From: an uncultured Bacteroides sp.
GTDB lineage: Bacteria; Bacteroidota; Bacteroidia; Bacteroidales; Bacteroidaceae
Reading direction: 5' to 3'
Length of the DNA: 64,000 nucleotides
Assembly (NCBI RefSeq): GCF_959029255.1
Contig: NZ_CAUFUE010000014.1
Location: 50,926-114,925, forward strand
Shown: positions 41,628 through 50,627 of the stretch, piece by piece
How the letters are laid out: each line of letters starts with the position of its first letter
Numbering within the stretch: the stretch's first letter is position 1
Program-made: the position numbers and the translations under genes
The notes under the pieces: model-generated
Told to the model about the DNA's origin: nothing
The model's input: the letters and a program-made list of their open reading frames with translations, nothing else
Databases searched by the model: none

Positions 41628-42860
41628 ATGACTTTAGTAGAACGTTTTTTAAAGTATGTAAGTTTTGATACTCAGTCTGATGAACTGACAGGACTTACTC
41701 CCAGTACTCCCGGGCAAATGGTATTTGCCAAGTATCTCAAAGAAGAATTGGTATCTTTAGGTTTGGAAGACGTTACGCTGGATGATAATGGCTATCTTTT
41801 TGCCACTCTTCCTGCCAATACGGATAGGCCTGTGCCTACTATCGGTTTCATCGCCCACATGGATACAAGCCCTGACATGAGTGGCAAGAATGTGTCGCCA
41901 CGTATTGTAGAGAATTATGATGGTAAGGATATCGTGCTTTGTGCGGAAGAAAACGTAATCCTTTCTCCGTCACAGTTCCCTGAATTGCTCGACCATAAAG
42001 GCGAAGACCTCATCGTAACCAATGGGAAAACTTTGCTTGGCGCCGATGACAAAGCGGGTATCGCCGAAATTGTATCGGCTATTGTTTATTTGCAGGAACA
42101 TCCTGAAATTAAGCACGGAAAGATTCGTATTGGTTTCAATCCCGATGAAGAAATCGGTGAAGGCGCCCATAAATTTGATGTAGAGAAATTCGGTTGTGAG
42201 TGGGCTTACACGATGGACGGTGGTGAAGTAGGTGAATTGGAATTTGAGAACTTCAATGCTGCCGCTGCCAAAATTATCATCAAAGGACGTAATGTGCATC
42301 CGGGTTATGCCAAACATAAGATGATAAATTCTATTCGCGTTGCCAATCGTTTTATTGCCATGTTGCCCAGTCACGAAACGCCGGAACATACCGAGGGATA
42401 TGAAGGCTTCTACCACTTGGTTGGCATCACAGGTGATGTGGAGCAAACTACGGTCTCTTATATCATTCGCGACCATGACCGTGCACGTTTCGAGAGTCGT
42501 AAGAAAGAAATAGAACACCTCGTCAGTAAAATCAATGCAGAGTATGGTGATGGTACTGCCTTGCTCGAACTCCGCGACCAATACTACAATATGCGTGAGA
42601 AGATTGAACCGGTGATGCACATCATCGATACCGCTTTCAAGGCAATGGAAGCTGCCGGTGTGGAGCCTCATGTTAAAGCTATCCGTGGCGGTACGGACGG
42701 TGCTCAGCTCTCCTTTAAAGGATTGCCGTGTCCCAACATCTTTGCCGGTGGACTGAATTTCCATGGACGGTATGAGTTTGTTCCTATCCAGAGTATGGAA
42801 AAGGCAATGAAAGTTATCGTTAAAATTGCTGAGCTCGTTACTACTAAGTCCTCTTTATAA
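41628..42860 (+). CDS. pepT: Peptidase T (tripeptide aminopeptidase)
   Basis: A 410-residue M20B zinc peptidase that removes the N-terminal residue of tripeptides in the cytoplasm. Metal-site segments are FIAHMDTSPDMSG, LGADDKAGIAEI and NPDEEIGEGAHKFD. The late RGGTDGAQLSFKGLPCPNIF holds the last ligand region and ends in the usual place. Length is normal. It is followed by gcvT after 25 bp on the same strand, probably one transcript. Confidence 0.96.
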   Translation: MTLVERFLKYVSFDTQSDELTGLTPSTPGQMVFAKYLKEELVSLGLEDVTLDDNGYLFATLPANTDRPVPTIGFIAHMDTSPDMSGKNVSPRIVENYDGKDIVLCAEENVILSPSQFPELLDHKGEDLIVTNGKTLLGADDKAGIAEIVSAIVYLQEHPEIKHGKIRIGFNPDEEIGEGAHKFDVEKFGCEWAYTMDGGEVGELEFENFNAAAAKIIIKGRNVHPGYAKHKMINSIRVANRFIAMLPSHETPEHTEGYEGFYHLVGITGDVEQTTVSYIIRDHDRARFESRKKEIEHLVSKINAEYGDGTALLELRDQYYNMREKIEPVMHIIDTAFKAMEAAGVEPHVKAIRGGTDGAQLSFKGLPCPNIFAGGLNFHGRYEFVPIQSMEKAMKVIVKIAELVTTKSSL

Positions 42861-42885
42861 TTCATAAACTTAAAATATAATAACC

Positions 42886-43977
42886 ATGAAAACCACTCCC
42901 TTTACAGAGAAACACATTTCACTCGGTGCCAAGATGCACGAATTTGCAGGATATAACATGCCTATCGAATATTCCGGCATTATTGATGAACATCTTACGG
43001 TTTGCCAGAGTGTCGGTGTTTTTGATGTCTCACACATGGGTGAATTTTGGGTGAAAGGTCCTCACGCACTGGATTTTCTTCAGAAAGTGACTTCCAATAA
43101 TGTAGCGGCTCTTAGTCCGGGAAAGGTACAATATACCTGTTTTCCCAATGAGAACGGAGGTATTGTCGATGATTTGCTTGTCTATCATTACGAACCGGAG
43201 AAATATCTACTTGTAGTGAATGCCTCTAATATTGAAAAAGACTGGAACTGGTGTGTATCTCATAATACTGACGGTGCCGAATTGGAGAATGCTTCCGACC
43301 ATATAGCGCAGCTTGCGGTGCAGGGGCCTAAGGCGATCCTCGCTTTGCAGAAGCTTACTTCCATTAATTTGTCTGAACTTCCATACTACACCTTCACGCA
43401 TGGCGAATTTGCAGGTGAGAAAGATGTGATAATCTCCAATACGGGCTATACGGGTGCAGGCGGTTTTGAACTTTACTTTTATCCTGAAGCAGCCATGAAG
43501 ATATGGGATGCGGTGTTTGAAGCCGGAGCGGAATTTGGTATCAAACCTATCGGATTGGGGGCTCGTGATACACTTCGTCTGGAAATGGGCTTCTGCCTTT
43601 ACGGTAATGACCTTGATGATACAACTTCACCCATTGAAGCCGGACTCGGATGGATAACCAAGTTTGTGGATGGAAAGAACTTCACGAACCGGTCGATGCT
43701 TGAGAAACAGAAAGCTGAGGGTACGGCGCGTAAGCTGGTTGGTTTTGAAATGATAGACCGTGGAATCCCTCGTCACGGCTATGAATTGTTCAGTGCTGAC
43801 GGTGCGCCTATCGGGGTAGTTACTTCCGGTACAATGTCGCCTACACGCAAGATTGGTATCGGAATGGGATACGTGAAACCTGAGTACAGCAAGGTGGGTA
43901 CGGAAATCTTTATTGATATGCGTGGACGCAAGTTGAAAGCTGTAGTAGTGAAACCGCCGTTTCGTAAACTTGCTTAA
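42886..43977 (+). CDS. gcvT: Aminomethyltransferase, glycine cleavage T protein
   Basis: A 363-residue folate enzyme that releases ammonia from the aminomethyl-lipoyl H protein and passes the one-carbon unit to tetrahydrofolate. Seen: GYNMPIEYSGIIDEHLTVC, FDVSHMGEF, SNTGYTGAGGFELYF, GLGARDTLRLEMGFCLYGND and GVVTSGTMSPT. Length is typical. The H and P proteins are not in this window, so the glycine cleavage genes are dispersed. Confidence 0.97.
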   Translation: MKTTPFTEKHISLGAKMHEFAGYNMPIEYSGIIDEHLTVCQSVGVFDVSHMGEFWVKGPHALDFLQKVTSNNVAALSPGKVQYTCFPNENGGIVDDLLVYHYEPEKYLLVVNASNIEKDWNWCVSHNTDGAELENASDHIAQLAVQGPKAILALQKLTSINLSELPYYTFTHGEFAGEKDVIISNTGYTGAGGFELYFYPEAAMKIWDAVFEAGAEFGIKPIGLGARDTLRLEMGFCLYGNDLDDTTSPIEAGLGWITKFVDGKNFTNRSMLEKQKAEGTARKLVGFEMIDRGIPRHGYELFSADGAPIGVVTSGTMSPTRKIGIGMGYVKPEYSKVGTEIFIDMRGRKLKAVVVKPPFRKLA

Positions 43978-44000
43978 AGGATAAATTCATATTTAATGAA

Positions 44001-44046
44001 AGAAGCTGTCTTATGTTGAATGGAACATTATAAGACAGCTTCTTTT
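44001..44046. terminator. Two-way terminator between gcvT and the M48-like gene
   Basis: Perfect 14-bp stem (44001-44014 with 44030-44043) with a 15-nt loop, flanked by T-rich DNA, between convergent genes. Confidence 0.9.
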
Positions 44047-45567
44047 TTATATTCTGTTTATTTTTCTCAGTAGTTGGTTGGCCCAACTCATCTCCCGGTC
44101 AGTCCATTCTATATCTTCATCTTCGATACCTTGTTCTTGGTAACGGGTCAACAGGTCCATATATTTGTGTAATTCCTCGACGGCTTTTACTTGTTTGTTC
44201 ATACGCATCAACAAGAGAATTCTTTGTTTATTAATATCGAGATTGGGATTGTTTCCTGCCAACTCCTGGGCTATATCAAGTAATTGCAGACATTGTTCAT
44301 TTGCTTCTTTTGTGTTTCGCAGAGCCATTTCCGATTTTACGAGGATAACGTAATCATAATCAGAGGCAAACTTATTATCAATGTTCTTTTGTACCAGGAG
44401 GGCGGCATCTTCATATCGTTGTCCTGCTAAATATATAGAAGCGTTATAAGTAACTACATCGGCGGTTTTCCTTAAATATAGACGGCTGTTTAGTTCTTTA
44501 TAATCACCTACTTTTTCCAGCCGTTTCTGTATATTGTCAGTGCTGCCATACCGGGCAATTCTGTCTGTATGCTTTTGTTGTACGTAGAAGTTATTTATCT
44601 TGTTGAGGGCGGAACCAAGCCCGTTGGAATTATATCCTTTGAAAGTCAGCAATTCTTTGGCGATACAATCGGACATGAATTCCTGTTTCACTTTATACTG
44701 CATTCCAAGCCGGTCAATAGTATTGATACTCAATAAAGATGCAATACTTCCGATAGAGGCTGCGGCACCTAAACCTATGGCTGTATTGTCATCATTCCAG
44801 AAGCCGATATCGAAAGCTGCATCGGCGGTAATGGCAAGTGCGGTACCCCATATAGCTGCACGTTTGGCACGTCGCTCTGAGATATAAACATTCTCCACTT
44901 GATGGTCAAAGACAAAATGCCCGATTTCTGTTGCCATTACGGCCGCAAGCTCATCTTCCGAATCCAGTGTGCAAAGCAATCCTGTGCTGATTAACATCGT
45001 TCCGTTGGGGAGCATATAAGCGTCCGGGTCAGGAGATTGGATAACCCTTATATTTATATGTTCTTCACGGTTAGGGTCTATGTTTACCGTCACCAGTTTG
45101 GCAAAAACACCTTGTACGTATGATACGATATAGTCATCTTCATAAGCAATCTCTTCCAGTTGGTCCAGGTAGGCTAGGCATTCCTCATCTATCTCCTTAC
45201 GTAGATTGTGACGGGAATTCCGTTTGGCAAAAGACTCATATAGGTGGTTCTTTAGATAGATTTGTTGCCAGAATTCCAGGTCATTTTCAGGAGTAGCAAA
45301 AGTGATGATATCCACCTTTCTTGCCGGAATGGTTTCCTGCATTCCATTGATACTGACTGCATAATAGATGCCGTTATCTTCCGATGTATTTGTTCTTTCC
45401 ACCACTCGTAAAATGGTGAGAGGCGTTCCTGAAGGGATATTCTGGTAACTTTTATTCAGTTCGCCTTTAACGGATATAAGCCCACTCAAATCTTTTTGCC
45501 GGGGTTGCGCCAATCCTGCGGTAATTATAAGGACGTTGAGTACGAATAAGGTAATGAGTCGTTTCAT
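44047..45567 (-). CDS. M48-like membrane/secreted protein with altered zinc motif
   Basis: A 506-residue exported protein (signal ending AGLAQ). Residues about 195-330 follow the M48 peptidase pattern: MLISTGLLCTLDSEDELAAV leading into the zinc helix, later FMSDCIAKELLTFKGYN. The HExxH motif reads TEIGH (T213, E214, H217), so one zinc ligand is lost and proteolysis is doubtful. A glycine/alanine membrane-like stretch and a C-terminal TPR-like helical part (about 350-500) follow. It may be a chaperone or decoy version of BepA-type proteases. No partner is next to it. Confidence 0.75.
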   Translation of the reverse strand: MKRLITLFVLNVLIITAGLAQPRQKDLSGLISVKGELNKSYQNIPSGTPLTILRVVERTNTSEDNGIYYAVSINGMQETIPARKVDIITFATPENDLEFWQQIYLKNHLYESFAKRNSRHNLRKEIDEECLAYLDQLEEIAYEDDYIVSYVQGVFAKLVTVNIDPNREEHINIRVIQSPDPDAYMLPNGTMLISTGLLCTLDSEDELAAVMATEIGHFVFDHQVENVYISERRAKRAAIWGTALAITADAAFDIGFWNDDNTAIGLGAAASIGSIASLLSINTIDRLGMQYKVKQEFMSDCIAKELLTFKGYNSNGLGSALNKINNFYVQQKHTDRIARYGSTDNIQKRLEKVGDYKELNSRLYLRKTADVVTYNASIYLAGQRYEDAALLVQKNIDNKFASDYDYVILVKSEMALRNTKEANEQCLQLLDIAQELAGNNPNLDINKQRILLLMRMNKQVKAVEELHKYMDLLTRYQEQGIEDEDIEWTDREMSWANQLLRKINRI

Positions 45568-45817
45568 GGAGATTATAATTTACGTTATTGTTACCGCAAA
45601 AGTAATGAAGAGATTTTTTTCCAGACTAATATTTTCCCTATTATCTAATAGGTATTTCCCTAAAAAGCAAGAATTTATCTACTTTATTTCAATGGATGTG
45701 CAAATACAAAGAGCCATCCTCCCTGATTACTGCCGGCCGGATATGCTTTTACTCTCAATCGCTCTGTAAGGATGCGTCATAATGATGATTCCGGTGGAAC
45801 AAGAGTGGTAAATACAA
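45568..45817. other. Intergenic gap without a recognised feature
   Basis: Between the M48-like gene and the L31 terminator. I see no supported gene, RNA or clear repeat here. Confidence 0.5.
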
Positions 45818-45848
45818 GAAAAAAGGGAATCTTGAAACCAAGACTCCC
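45818..45848 (-). terminator. Terminator after the L31 gene
   Basis: Ten-base stem (45825-45834 with 45839-45848, one G-U) with a T run on the reverse strand. Confidence 0.8.
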
Positions 45849-45871
45849 TTTTTCAGTTGTTCAATACTGAA

Positions 45872-46123
45872 TTATTTCTTGCGGTTACCGTAACGGCTCA
45901 TGAACTTATCAACACGACCGGCTGTGTCAACCAACTTAGACTTACCAGTGTAGAAAGGGTGAGAAGTACTAGAGATTTCCAGCTTTACCAACGGATAAGT
46001 TTCACCTTCGAATTCGATAGTCTCTTTCGTATTGCAAGTAGAACGAGACAAGAACACGTCACCATTTGACATATCTTTGAATACTACCGGACGGTAATTT
46101 TCAGGATGAATACCTTTTTTCAT
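45872..46123 (-). CDS. rpmE2: 50S ribosomal protein L31, type B
   Basis: An 83-residue L31 protein. It begins MKKGIHPENYRPVVFKD and has SRSTCNTKETIEFEGETYPL and STSHPFYTGKSKLVDTAGRVDKF, typical of L31. The CxxC zinc ribbon of type A is missing, so this is the zinc-independent type B. L31 helps bridge the two ribosomal subunits. A reverse-strand TATCTTTG box lies about 75 bp upstream. Confidence 0.97.
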   Translation of the reverse strand: MKKGIHPENYRPVVFKDMSNGDVFLSRSTCNTKETIEFEGETYPLVKLEISSTSHPFYTGKSKLVDTAGRVDKFMSRYGNRKK

Positions 46124-46197
46124 TTCAATATTTGTTTTATAATTTATATTCTGTTACTATTTTGGTAATAAATAGTGTAATGGTCTTTTTCAGGGTG

Positions 46198-46205
46198 CAA
46201 AGATA
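46198..46205 (-). promoter_or_regulatory. -7 box of the L31 gene
   Basis: TATCTTTG on the reverse strand fits TAnnTTTG and lies about 75 bp before the ATG at 46123. The -33 part is not clear. Confidence 0.5.
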
Positions 46206-46298
46206 ATGTATTTCTCCGAAATAGAAAAAAGTTTCATAAAAAAATAGGTTTATACTTTTTTATTTCTGATTTTTGCAACGTACTAATCTTGTTGATTT

Positions 46299-47306
46299 AT
46301 GAAGAAACTACTAATCTTATTTTCTTTCTGCCTTTGCATCGCAACGCTGGGAGCGCAGAATTCTGAACGTAAATTATACAGTGTTGCATTCTATAATCTT
46401 GAAAATCTGTTTGATACTATCCATGATAATGGTAAGAACGATTATGAATTCCTGCCCGATGGAAGTTATAAGTGGACAGCCAAGAAGTATGAAGCTAAAT
46501 TGCAAAATCTCTCTAAAGTATTGAGTTCTGTTTCGCGGGATTTAGTACCTGAAGGTCCTGCCGTGATTGGCGTTGCAGAGGTTGAAAACCAACGTGTTTT
46601 GACTGATTTGGTGAGCCAACCGGCTATTTCCAATTATAAATTCGTTCATTATGAAGGTCCCGACAGGCGTGGCATTGATTGCGCTTTGTTGTATGATCCG
46701 GTGCAGTTCACCGTGACGAACTCCAAACTGGTACTATCTACTCCTTATCAGGGAGATACCATCCATTTGACGCGTGGCTTCCTGATTGTAGACGGACAGT
46801 TGGCCGGTGAGCGGGTATGCTTTATAGTCAATCATTGGCCTTCACGCGGAGCTAAATCACCGGTACGTGTGCACGCTGCCGAACAAGTGAAAGCATTGAA
46901 AGATTCGTTGATGCGCAAAGATAAAAAACTGAAACTTATCGTGATGGGGGATATGAACGATGACCCTATGGACGAAAGTATGCAGGAACTGGGTGCGCGT
47001 AAGCATGCAAAGCAAGTAAAAAAGGGTGAATTTTATAATCCTTGGTGGGAAACATTGGAAGATAAAGGGGTAGGGACTTTGCTTTATCGGGGCAAATGGA
47101 ATTTGTTTGACCAGATAGTCCTGTCGAAACCGTTATTGAAGGCGAAGAAAGGATTGCGCTACGATCATAATGAAGTGTTTATCCGTGATTACCTCATTCA
47201 GCAAGATGGAAAGTATAAAGGTTCTCCTTTGCGTACACACGGTGGACGGACATGGCTGAACGGTTATAGCGACCACTTGCCGACAATCATTTATCTGAGA
47301 AAATAA
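46299..47306 (+). CDS. Secreted endonuclease/exonuclease/phosphatase-family protein
   Basis: A 335-residue exported protein (signal ending ATLGAQ) of the EEP superfamily, magnesium-dependent phosphodiesterases that cut nucleic acids or phospholipids. Seen: VAFYNLENLFDT, VIGVAEVENQRVL (metal-binding Glu), CALLYDP, VNHWPSRGA, LIVMGDMNDDPMD and GYSDHLPTI. All catalytic positions look present. The substrate is not decided; periplasmic nuclease or phosphatase is likely. Confidence 0.88.
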   Translation: MKKLLILFSFCLCIATLGAQNSERKLYSVAFYNLENLFDTIHDNGKNDYEFLPDGSYKWTAKKYEAKLQNLSKVLSSVSRDLVPEGPAVIGVAEVENQRVLTDLVSQPAISNYKFVHYEGPDRRGIDCALLYDPVQFTVTNSKLVLSTPYQGDTIHLTRGFLIVDGQLAGERVCFIVNHWPSRGAKSPVRVHAAEQVKALKDSLMRKDKKLKLIVMGDMNDDPMDESMQELGARKHAKQVKKGEFYNPWWETLEDKGVGTLLYRGKWNLFDQIVLSKPLLKAKKGLRYDHNEVFIRDYLIQQDGKYKGSPLRTHGGRTWLNGYSDHLPTIIYLRK

Positions 47307-47328
47307 ACATATAATAATGTGTAAATGG

Positions 47329-47365
47329 AAACCGGAAAGTAAACTTGCTCTCCGGTTTTTTTGTT
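47329..47365 (+). terminator. Terminator after the EEP gene
   Basis: AAACCGGA pairs with TCCGGTTT (47351-47358) and is followed by Ts. Confidence 0.85.
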
Positions 47366-47539
47366 TCTGTAAATGAATGCGTAAAAGATGAAGCAGGGAC
47401 AAACTGATGAAAAGAGTTTGTAATATGGAGATTACAATATTCTGTTAATTGCAGTCAATAGCTTTAAAATAGAATAGATTTGACAGATAAATATGGATAT
47501 TTTATTCTTCTCCCGACCTTCTTTTTAAAGGATTATGCT

Positions 47540-47547
47540 TACTTTTG
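47540..47547 (+). promoter_or_regulatory. -7 box of the aldolase gene
   Basis: TACTTTTG fits TAnnTTTG and ends 39 bp before the ATG at 47587. The -33 region is T-rich but has no TTG. Confidence 0.5.
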
Positions 47548-47586
47548 CGTAGAATTTTTATTCACTAACAATAAACTTTAAACAAA

Positions 47587-48591
47587 ATGGTTAATTACAA
47601 AGATTTAGGCCTTGTAAACACAAGAGAAATGTTTGCTCGCGCTATCAAAGGTGGATATGCAATCCCTGCATTCAACTTCAACAACATGGAACAGATGCAG
47701 GCTATCATTAAGGCTGCCGTAGAGACTAAGTCTCCGGTTATTCTTCAGGTATCAAAGGGTGCTCGTCAGTATGCTAACGCTACTTTGTTGCGTTACATGG
47801 CTCAGGGGGCTGTAGAATACGCTAAGGAATTGGGTTGCAGACATCCTGAAATCGTTCTTCACCTTGACCATGGAGATACTTTCGAAACATGCAAGAGCTG
47901 TATCGACTCAGGTTTCTCTTCAGTAATGATTGACGGTTCGCATCTTCCTTACGAAGAAAACGTTGCCCTGACTAAGAAGGTTGTAGACTACGCTCATCAA
48001 TTCGATGTAACGGTAGAAGGCGAACTTGGCGTATTGGCTGGTGTAGAAGATGAAGTATCTGCTGAACATCACACATATACCAATCCTGAAGAAGTTATCG
48101 ACTTCGCTACTCGTACAGGTTGCGACTCTTTGGCTATCTCAATCGGTACTTCTCACGGTGCATACAAGTTCAAACCCGAACAATGCCACGTAGACCCTGC
48201 TACCGGTCGTCTGGTTCCTCCTCCATTGGAATTTGCAGTATTGGATGCTGTGATGGAGAAACTTCCGGGATTCCCTATCGTACTTCATGGTTCTTCTTCA
48301 GTTCCTCAGGAAGAAGTTGATACTATCAACAAATTCGGTGGTAAACTGGAAGCTGCTGTAGGTATTCCTGAAGAGCAACTGCGTAAGGCTGCCAAGTCTG
48401 CTGTTTGCAAGATTAACATCGACTCAGACTCTCGTTTGGCTATGACTGCCGCTATCCGCAAGACATTTGCCGAGAAGCCCGCAGAGTTTGACCCGCGTAA
48501 GTATCTGGGTCCGGCTCGTGACAATATGGAAAAACTGTACAAGCACAAAATTGTTAATGTGCTTGGTTCAGACAATAAGTTGGCTGAATAA
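47587..48591 (+). CDS. fba: Class II fructose-bisphosphate aldolase
   Basis: A 334-residue zinc-dependent aldolase that interconverts fructose-1,6-bisphosphate with two triose phosphates. Seen: YAIPAFNFNNMEQMQAII, the zinc/catalytic EIVLHLDHGDTFETC, SVMIDGSHLPYEEN, VEGELGVLAGVEDE and VLHGSSSVPQEEV. The last part, CKINIDSDSRLAMTA, holds phosphate-site residues. Length is normal. It stands alone with its own promoter and terminator. Confidence 0.96.
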   Translation: MVNYKDLGLVNTREMFARAIKGGYAIPAFNFNNMEQMQAIIKAAVETKSPVILQVSKGARQYANATLLRYMAQGAVEYAKELGCRHPEIVLHLDHGDTFETCKSCIDSGFSSVMIDGSHLPYEENVALTKKVVDYAHQFDVTVEGELGVLAGVEDEVSAEHHTYTNPEEVIDFATRTGCDSLAISIGTSHGAYKFKPEQCHVDPATGRLVPPPLEFAVLDAVMEKLPGFPIVLHGSSSVPQEEVDTINKFGGKLEAAVGIPEEQLRKAAKSAVCKINIDSDSRLAMTAAIRKTFAEKPAEFDPRKYLGPARDNMEKLYKHKIVNVLGSDNKLAE

Positions 48592-48615
48592 GTTGACGGA
48601 TTGAATTAAATAAAT

Positions 48616-48653
48616 CAGCCCCTGCAATTCAATTATTGCAGGGGCTGTTTTTT
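48616..48653 (+). terminator. Terminator after the aldolase gene
   Basis: Perfect 13-bp stem (48616-48628 with 48635-48647) and a T run. It may also serve the convergent amylase gene. Confidence 0.95.
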
Positions 48654-48669
48654 GTAAGTTGAAATACTA

Positions 48670-50520
48670 TTAAAGTTCGATTACCAGCGATTCCCGTGGT
48701 TCCATTTTCAACTCTTCTCCAAAGGCGATTGTCCTGCCGCTTAGGATATCTTTCCCTTGTTTGGCATCCTTCAAAACTTCCTTGTAGAACTTCAATGGCA
48801 CGGTAGTTGCGGCATCTGTTCCGTTGAGCATTACAAATACGGTTTTACCTTCATGTTGTCTGGCGTATGCATATACTCCGTTTTGCACCATAAATTGAGT
48901 CATACTACCTTTGGCAATAACATCATTGCCTTTGCGCCAATTCAAAATAGTCTTGTAGAAGTTATAACAGTCATTCTGTAGTTTGCTGCGTCCCGAAGCC
49001 GTAAAAGCTGTTTCTTTATCTTCAGCCCATCCACCGGGGAAATCTTTACGCACATAACCGTCACTTTTGCTCTTTACACCGTTCATCATGATTTCCGTAC
49101 CATAATAAAGTTGCGGAATACGGCGGGTGGTGAGCAACAAGGTAGAAGCTTGTTTCAGCATCGGTAGATTATCACCGTCACCAAGGAAACGGTCGGTATC
49201 GTGGTTTTCGATGAAAGCCAATACGGAAGCCGGGTTAGGATAGAGGAAATCGTATACAAAACTGTTGTATACGCGGTCCAGTCCCTTGAACCAAGTCTCG
49301 GTCTGTTCGTTCTTTGCGGTATTGATTTTATCGAAGAAGCTGAAATCCATTACGGTTTTCAGATTACTGTTCTTCGGGGCGGATAACTTAGAGTCTTTTT
49401 GCCACCATGCCGTGTAGGCCGGTTCCACAACCCAAGTTTCGCCCACGGTGTTATAATTGGGATATTCCTCGTTCAATTCCTTCATCCAATTGCTCATGGC
49501 GTCATAGTCGGCATACGGATAAGTATCCATGCGGATACCATCTATGTTGGCATATTCAATCCACCAGAAACTATTCTGGACAAGGTAACGATATACATAC
49601 GGGTTCCTTTGATTAAGGTCGGGCATGGCGGTTACAAACCAACCATCATTCATCTGGTCGAAATCATACTTTGATGCATACGGGTCTACGTGCGGGGTCA
49701 GTTTGAAAGAAGTCTGCACGAAGTTTGCTTCATGATCGGGATTGTTAAACCAGTCTTTGCTTGGCATATCCTTTATCCAAACGTGATCCACGCCGCAATG
49801 GTTGAAAATCATATCCATCACGATTTTAATGTCACGGGCATGAGCTTTCTCAATCAGTTGTTTGTATTCTTCGTTCGTACCGAATCGCGGATCTACCTTA
49901 TAATAATCGGTGGTGGCATAGCCGTGATAAGAACCTCCGCTCATATCGTTTTCCAATACCGGAGTGAACCAGAGGGCGGTGACGCCAAGGTCGGTGAAAT
50001 AGTCAAGATGCTGTTCAATACCGGCTAAGTCTCCGCCGTGACGTGCATTGGGGTTGTTACGGTCTACTTTGCTATCCGCCATGCCTTCAATATGGTCGTT
50101 TTCAGGATTGCCATTGGCAAAGCGGTCGGGCATCAACAGGTAAAGCGCGTCGGATGCATCGAAGCCTTTATGTTCACATCCTTTCTTTGCACGGGCTTTC
50201 AACTCGTATGTTTTGACTAGTTTCTTTTTGCCTTGCGTAAAGGTCAATGTCATGTTACCCGGCTTTACGTCTTTGTCCAGTTTCAGATAGACCAGCAGGT
50301 AATTATTGCTTTCCAACTTGACGGTGCTGCTCAGGGAGACACCGGGATAGTTGACGGATACTGAAGCGTCACCGATGCCTTCACCATATACCATTAGTTG
50401 AAGTTCGGGGTTTTGCATTCCGGTATACCAAAAGGGAGGGTCAATCTTGTTAATGTTCATGGCTGCATACGTGCTAAGGGAAAGTAGGAATGTTCCTAGA
50501 ATAAAGAATAATTTTTTCAT
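48670..50520 (-). CDS. GH13 neopullulanase / cyclomaltodextrinase-type amylase
   Basis: A 616-residue exported alpha-amylase-family enzyme (signal ending STYAA), about the length of SusA. An N-terminal beta-sandwich of cyclomaltodextrinase type (residues about 25-120) precedes the barrel. Catalytic residues are nucleophile D332 (IRMDTYP), acid/base E361 (VGETWV) and D441 (ENHDTDR). It cuts alpha-1,4 bonds of maltodextrin, cyclodextrin or pullulan, likely in the periplasm. No susCD pair is adjacent. A LacI-type box about 95 bp upstream resembles the GH97 one, suggesting a shared alpha-glucan regulon. Confidence 0.92.
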   Translation of the reverse strand: MKKLFFILGTFLLSLSTYAAMNINKIDPPFWYTGMQNPELQLMVYGEGIGDASVSVNYPGVSLSSTVKLESNNYLLVYLKLDKDVKPGNMTLTFTQGKKKLVKTYELKARAKKGCEHKGFDASDALYLLMPDRFANGNPENDHIEGMADSKVDRNNPNARHGGDLAGIEQHLDYFTDLGVTALWFTPVLENDMSGGSYHGYATTDYYKVDPRFGTNEEYKQLIEKAHARDIKIVMDMIFNHCGVDHVWIKDMPSKDWFNNPDHEANFVQTSFKLTPHVDPYASKYDFDQMNDGWFVTAMPDLNQRNPYVYRYLVQNSFWWIEYANIDGIRMDTYPYADYDAMSNWMKELNEEYPNYNTVGETWVVEPAYTAWWQKDSKLSAPKNSNLKTVMDFSFFDKINTAKNEQTETWFKGLDRVYNSFVYDFLYPNPASVLAFIENHDTDRFLGDGDNLPMLKQASTLLLTTRRIPQLYYGTEIMMNGVKSKSDGYVRKDFPGGWAEDKETAFTASGRSKLQNDCYNFYKTILNWRKGNDVIAKGSMTQFMVQNGVYAYARQHEGKTVFVMLNGTDAATTVPLKFYKEVLKDAKQGKDILSGRTIAFGEELKMEPRESLVIEL

Positions 50521-50614
50521 GATAGTAACTTTTCGGTTATTTATTTGGTGCTAATGTAAAACAAATAACGGAGAAAGCTGAACTTCCTCCGTTATAATCA
50601 TTTATATACTTTAT

Positions 50615-50626
50615 GCAAACGTTTTC
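50615..50626. promoter_or_regulatory. LacI-type near-palindrome upstream of the GH13 amylase
   Basis: GCAAACGTTTTC differs from the perfect GH97-region box (GCAAACGTTTGC) at one base and shares the preceding TTAT. It stands between the end of the TPR gene and the amylase start on the same strand. Confidence 0.5.
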
Positions 50627-50627
50627 A

